Notes under the pieces: model-generated | Databases searched by the model: none | Told to the model about the DNA's origin: nothing | Seen by the model: the letters and a program-made list of their open reading frames with translations, nothing else | Origin: Helichrysum umbraculigerum | Taxonomy: Eukaryota; Streptophyta; Magnoliopsida; Asterales; Asteraceae | Length of the DNA: 64,000 nt | Reading direction: 5' to 3' | Assembly: GCA_949592205.1 (NCBI GenBank) | Contig: CATIUR010000001.1 | Coordinates: 236,982,750 to 237,046,749 of the forward strand | In this document: positions 59,401 to 64,000 of the stretch, one piece after another | Layout of the letters: each line of letters opens with the position of its first letter | Numbering within the stretch: position 1 is the stretch's first letter | Position numbers and translations under genes: made by a program

Positions 59401-61482
59401 ACCAACCGAAGTACCCGATTCTGCTGGAGTTGTTAATACACATGTTGTAAAAGCAACACACCTTGATGATGACTTGCTACAAAAGGAACATGAAGCAGCT
59501 GCAACTTTGGCAACAGTAAAGCAACAAGCTGATCAATCAAAAAGAACACAGTCTGGAATGGCAGAAGACCCAAAGGTTCCTTGTCTAGCTATTGTTCCAG
59601 TAGTTGGTAACAAAGAACTAACTGTGGTGAGTGAAAGACAGGAAGAATCTGAGAAGCAGAATAAGAAAGATAAGGGAAATAAGCTATCTATGGAGAAGAA
59701 AGATCAATCGGGATCATTCGCGGAGAAAACTAAAAAGAGAAAATCAGAAACCTTGGTTAACGATGGCTTTCATACACCAATCGCATCAGTTACTCATACT
59801 GCTTCACCGGTAACCACAAAAAAACAAACTTTGAATCAAAAGCTAAAAGAATTGGCTGAATCTTACACTCCCAAATGTTCAAAACAGATTCCAGACATCA
59901 TGACAATTGTGGATGCTCAGCCATTGCAAATGGAGTTCCCTGCAGGAAGTTTCAAGGAAAAACAACAAGTAGTTGCTAAACAGAGGAAGGGAAAACAGGC
60001 TGGAACCCGAAAACGTGGTTGTGTTGAACCAAACAAGGAGGATGAAATGGAAGTCCTAATTGATAATGAAAAAAGGTTCGTGAAGGGTATCTGAATTTCT
60101 GTGCTCACCTTTTGCTGAAAGGGAGATATGTTTGACTTCTAAGAGAACAACAGATGAAGAAAGAGTTGCACGATTCATTTTTAGTGCATCTCACCCCGCG
60201 AGGTAAAAAAACATATACTGTTTTTATTTATTTAACTACAAGGTTCATAAATTTTATTAACTCATGCTTATGTTGTCGAGCTTTATGTCTATGAAACTTT
60301 GTATCCCGGATTCACGATAGCATCATCAATTATTGATGTTTGGGCCCAGATTCTTAACTATGAGGAAAACAGACGCAACGTTTTCAAAAATTTCCGACGT
60401 GTGTTTTGTAATACACAAGCACTGGTATATAATCTTTTTAATTTTAATATTTTCTGTAACTCCTGAAAACTACTCCTTAATTTTTAATTTCTTTTAATTT
60501 TTTCAGACGTACGATGCTATAAGTCTAAATAGAGACCAAACTGTTACAGACGAAACATTTAATGAGAACTGTACGCTAAGTGTGCTGTAAACACCGCATG
60601 GAAATTACAAAAAAGTTAACCTGGTACGTGTTATAATTTTTTAAATTTGAAAACCATTTGTTTCAATTTATATTTTGTGTAACTTCTTTTTCTCTGAAAG
60701 TATTCCATATATGATATTTCTCTAGGTGTTCTTCCCAATTTTGAAGATTTCAGAAACCAAAAGATCAACCAAAAACCATTACTACCTGCTTTGCTTTAAT
60801 CTAAAAGATCTTAGGATAGATATCATTGATAACATTAAGATGACTGATGAGGAAGTTGATAATCAAAAAACTGTTTTCAAACGCTACGGTAACCTTCCCA
60901 ACTTGTTGGTAAGTTCGTTTTATAATACACTCTTTCATTTTTCGTGCTTAATGATGCATCTTCATATTTACTATAACTCTCTTTTACTCAGTACATCCTT
61001 ACTGCATTTTATATAAACTCCAACAGCATCACTGAATTTTCACTGCAACCTCACTGCCTTTTATGTAATTAATGCAGAGGTCAAAGTTTTGTAAGTACTT
61101 GGCAGTAAAAGAAAAACTGACATGCGCATTTGAGTTAATGACCAAGGAAATACAGATACTAAACATAGGTTGGGCAACTGAGAAAAACGTTGTGGATTGT
61201 GGTATATTTGTGATGCGTCACATGGAATGCTACAAGGGGAATGGGCTATCTGATTTTGATACCCAGTTGAATGTTGAAGATGATGGCCAGCAATCACAGT
61301 TGAATGATCTGAGGAGAAAATATCTAGCAAAGATTCTGCTATCTGATTTCAACGATATTGCAGACCACACTCGTGATAAGGTGAAATAATACGACAGATT
61401 GGACAATAATCTGAGGTTAAAGCACCAAAAAGCTGCAAAAGCTAAAATCAAGAAACGTATCACAAATGCGTTGGGTGCTTGA
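56426..61482 (+). pseudogene. ULP1-like (C48) MULE gene, copy B, broken
   Basis: Same architecture as copy A: exons at 56426-56516, 56614-56727, 56964-57629, 57722-57938, 58036-58079, 58194-58799, 58927-59025, 59261-60202, 60281-60424, 60507-60623, 60726-60908 and 61078-61389, with homology to 61482. It encodes MARKKLVKTPESGKK, DMGFGSLLDGSYDFDFVPVA, a long acidic centre, and a C48 end with His (KNHYYLLCFNLKD), Asp (IIDN) and the nucleophile Cys kept (VVDCGIFVMRHMECY, TGT at 61198-61200); Glu replaces the oxyanion Gln. Lesions: a frameshift in the A-run near 56975, the acceptor before exon 6 reading AT at 58192-58193, a frameshift near 60085, further frame loss in exons 9-10, and TAA at 61387. 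Exons 7 and 8 begin with duplicated sequence. A-run indels could be sequencing errors; the set as a whole is not. Confidence 0.8.
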
Positions 61483-61879
61483 AAAAAAGAACACATCTCT
61501 AGTGCAAAAAGGTTACAATTGCATATATTGTGTTTGTTCCAGTTTATCTCAAAAAATTTCGTGGTTATTGTAAAACAACTTATTTCAGTCTAAATACTTT
61601 AATTTGAATATTTTTTATATGTCGTACTTAACTCTAAAACATAGAATGTTAAAAGACTTGTAATTTGTAGTATTATGTGGTAATCTATGTTAATTTGAAG
61701 TATTTTCTAGTATACTTGATGGTTATAAAAGTGAATGTGATATACATTAATCATTGTTTTATTTATTGTGACATTTGCTTACAAACAAGAATTAAAACAG
61801 CAAAAAAAAAAAAATTTCCGAGTAGGAGCAGCAGGCAAAATTCAAAGCATTTTAATACAAAAAATTTCACACATATTCA

Positions 61880-62350
61880 ATAAATTTTTACACTTATAAA
61901 ATTTACTGCATTTTACTGGCAATGCATTTTAAACCTTCAAATTTGTTCTTAAGATGCAGTAAATTTGTGTAACACGATAGAATGTAAAAAAGATAAATCA
62001 CCATATCAAAATCATGCAACAACAAACAAATTAAAAAAAAAACTACATTTTACTTTTAAAAAAAGAATGTATGTCACAGTATTCATGATACTAAACGTCT
62101 TAAAAATATAAAATGCAGTAACACAAAAATATAAAATTCAATCACTCATATAAAAAGACTAAAAATGCAGTTGCTCAAAAAATAAAATGCAGTAACACAA
62201 ATATAAAAATTCAATGACTCATTTAAAAAAAAAACTAAAATGCAGTGACTCAAAACTATAAAATGCAGTAACATAAAAATATAAAATTCAATCCCTCATC
62301 TAAAAGACTAAAATGCAGTGACTAATAAAATAAAATGCAGTAAGACAACC
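61880..62350. repeat. ACTGCATTTTA motif array between the two converging genes
   Basis: One copy of the conserved block ACCTTCAAATTTGTTCTTAA lies at about 61933. It is followed by about ten AAAATGCAGTAA/AAAATGCAGTGA units separated by ATAAAATTCAATCACTCAT-like spacers at about 62100-62350. Confidence 0.85.
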
Positions 62351-62386
62351 ATAAAATTCAATGACTAATCTAAAAATTAAAAATCT

Positions 62387-64000
62387 TCAAACCCTCAACT
62401 GAGACTCAATGACATTATTCTGCACATCTCCTACAGTTGTATTTTCAGGAGTTGTTTCTTCAGGTATGGTTGTACAACCCATGCTATTATGTCCATATTG
62501 CTTGCACTTTTGACATTGATTTTTCCTCTTCTTGACTTTATCCATCGCAACATTAGCTTTTGATTTTCCACTTGGTCGTCCTTTAGTTCTAATGTCATCC
62601 GGATTATTAATGGTGTGGTTTTCAGGTTTTTTGACACCCAAAAACGAACAAATAGCTTCAGACTTGTCCATTGGTATTGCTGTCGGGAATTCAACTCTAG
62701 TTTCCTCAAAAATTTCAAGCAATTGTTCTCTGTATTTAGCAAACTTCTCTGGATTATGCACCAACCTGTTTGCAGTTTCCTCCACAATCTGTTGCATCTC
62801 TCTAATTCCATCTAGAGTTGTTTTGGGTGCTTGAGGTTGTTCAACAACTCCCTCCTTATCGGGTATCGCCTCGATAGACCATCGAAAAAGAACATATTTT
62901 TTAGGGAATGCTTGCAGGTTCTCAAGACGAAACACATAAAATATGTGTCGACACAATAAGCCATATAACTCAAACTTCTTGCAGGTACATTCAGCTGTAA
63001 TCTCTAAAGGTTTGTAAACAACCTTCAAAAATGAAAAAATAAATAAAAAATGTCAACTATATTAACTGCATTTTAAGGAAAAAATCACTGCATTTTAAAC
63101 AAACATTGTGTATTAAAAAAATATAATGTGATTTTAATTGCACTTTATCCACATTGCAATTTAAGTACACCATACCTTATAAATCCTTCCAGTTTCTTGA
63201 TCTTTGATGTTCCTTATCACTTTATTTTCAAACTTTTCTTCGCTAACTCCCTGACACTCATTGTAACTAGCTACAAAATCTTCTTGAACATCATAAAAAA
63301 CTGATCGTGTATACATCATAGCAGCTTGCCTCTCAAGTTGATGATCAGTTTTAAATACAGGGATTGTATACTTCGTGTTGTAGTCATTTAGTTGCTGAAC
63401 ATACCTCTGGTGTTCCATGGCAGTATCATAGTGTGTCAGAAATTCCACCAACATTAAATTTCTGCTAGTAAACTTTTTAAAAAAATGATTCTCGCTCTCT
63501 GATCTTGAAGAAGTCCGCATCAATCCAGCTAAAGGTTCATCTAACAAATACGCTGGTATCCATCTTTTTCTCATATCAAACATCTCCTTCAACCGATCAT
63601 TATCCTCAAGTCCAAACTGTTCAACTATCAAATTCCATTTCCTTTCAAAACGTTCAGGTGTGATCTTGTCTGTCCAAACAATTCCACATATTAATTCTTT
63701 GAAATTTGTGTTTGAACATAACACATGACCAACCTAAAAAAAAAAGTATGGCATATAACATTAGATATAAGTAACTGTATTTTAAATCAACATGTGTGCA
63801 GCTATAGAAAAAAGAACACAAAACATACCTTTGTTGTCATCTTCCTCATAATATGCCACATGCACAATCTGTGTCTTGTTTTTTTAAATGTACTTTTAAT
63901 TGCAACATGCATTGAACCGTCTTGATCAGTTACAACTACTTTCGGGTCTACCTTAAAACATTTTTGAAATGTTTCAAGAAGCCACTTGTAATATACTTCA
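62387..64000 (-). CDS. MULE (MURA/FAR1-type) transposase, 5' end outside the window
   Basis: Three exons on the minus strand, read from the right edge: 64000-63829, 63733-63176 and 63022-62387, with introns of 95 and 153 bp, all phase 0 with GT-AG ends. Exon 1 encodes YYKWLLETF and VVVTDQDGSMHVAI, the second Asp region of the MULE DDE catalytic core, then RHRLCMWHIMRKMT, the C-x-x-H block. Exon 2 includes WIPAYLLDEPLAGLMRTSSR and SESENHFFKKFTSRN, which resemble the FAR1/MURA middle region. Exon 3 holds the SWIM zinc finger (CTCKKFELYGLLCRHIF) and a CCHC knuckle (QCQKCKQYGHNSMGC). No lesion is visible, so it may be active. It converges with copy B across a motif array, the layout expected of an autonomous Kaonashi-type element. 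The N-terminus lies outside the window. Confidence 0.85.
63023..63175 (-). other. Transposase intron with ACTGCATTTTA motifs
   Basis: Donor AAG|GTATGG at 63176/63175 and acceptor TTTTTGAAG|GTT at 63023/63022. It contains two motif copies near 63066 and 63087 on the + strand. Confidence 0.8.

Overview
The window is nuclear DNA from a flowering plant, most likely a eudicot. It is AT-rich, has spliced genes with GT-AG introns, plant-type F-box genes, a tRNA-derived SINE, hAT, Mutator (MULE), Tourist and Stowaway elements, and LTR elements primed by initiator tRNA-Met. The species cannot be told from the sequence. There are no organelle genes, rRNA genes or CRISPR arrays. Only two reading frames look intact end to end: one F-box gene and one transposon-borne ULP1-like gene whose nucleophile is mutated. 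A third, a Mutator transposase, is intact as far as seen but runs off the right edge. Splice junctions and element ends were read by eye; many element ends are supported by target-site duplications (TSDs).

Left third (1-34 kb): a tandem array of F-box genes on the minus strand. Copy 1 (1637-2073) is cut by a MULE whose left TSD is the very edge of the window. Copy 2 (5250-6362) is decayed. Copy 3 (11187-13012) is split by a long-inverted-repeat element and carries a 13-bp deletion. Copy 4 (31753-32739) is open for 328 codons. The flanks of copies 2 to 4 are recognisably the same duplicated DNA, so many insertions can be read against an empty counterpart. Between copies 3 and 4 sits a three-level nest: a SINE (TSD ATGCCTAAAA) holds a solo LTR (TSD CATAA), which holds a young non-coding LTR retrotransposon of 8.4 kb (TSD GCCGG).

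Right half (34-64 kb): a cluster of Kaonashi-like MULEs, Mutator elements that carry ULP1-like (C48) protease genes beside a MURA/FAR1-type transposase. Copy C (34.4-47.6 kb) was hit by one LTR element in exon 1 and another in exon 2; the second was itself hit by a hAT, a further solo LTR and a Stowaway MITE. Copy A (48.8-56.1 kb) has a ten-exon ULP1-like gene that still assembles into one open frame of about 1,168 codons, but with Ser at the catalytic Cys position. Copy B (56.4-61.5 kb) keeps the Cys but is broken by frameshifts, a lost splice acceptor and a stop. It converges on a spliced transposase gene that leaves the window.

The most unusual theme is that the non-coding parts of many unrelated elements here are filled with one short, element-specific motif: ACTGCATTTTA in MULEs A, B and the 1.6-kb MULE; TGATGCATCA or GAATCAT in MULE C; AGCCGGCGGCT or AACGCGATCC hairpins in the LTR family; TGTCGCA/TGCGACA in another LTR; GTGAAGCT hairpins and telomere-like TTTAGGG in foldback elements. 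In the ULP genes the motif fills introns and flanks and seems absent from exons.
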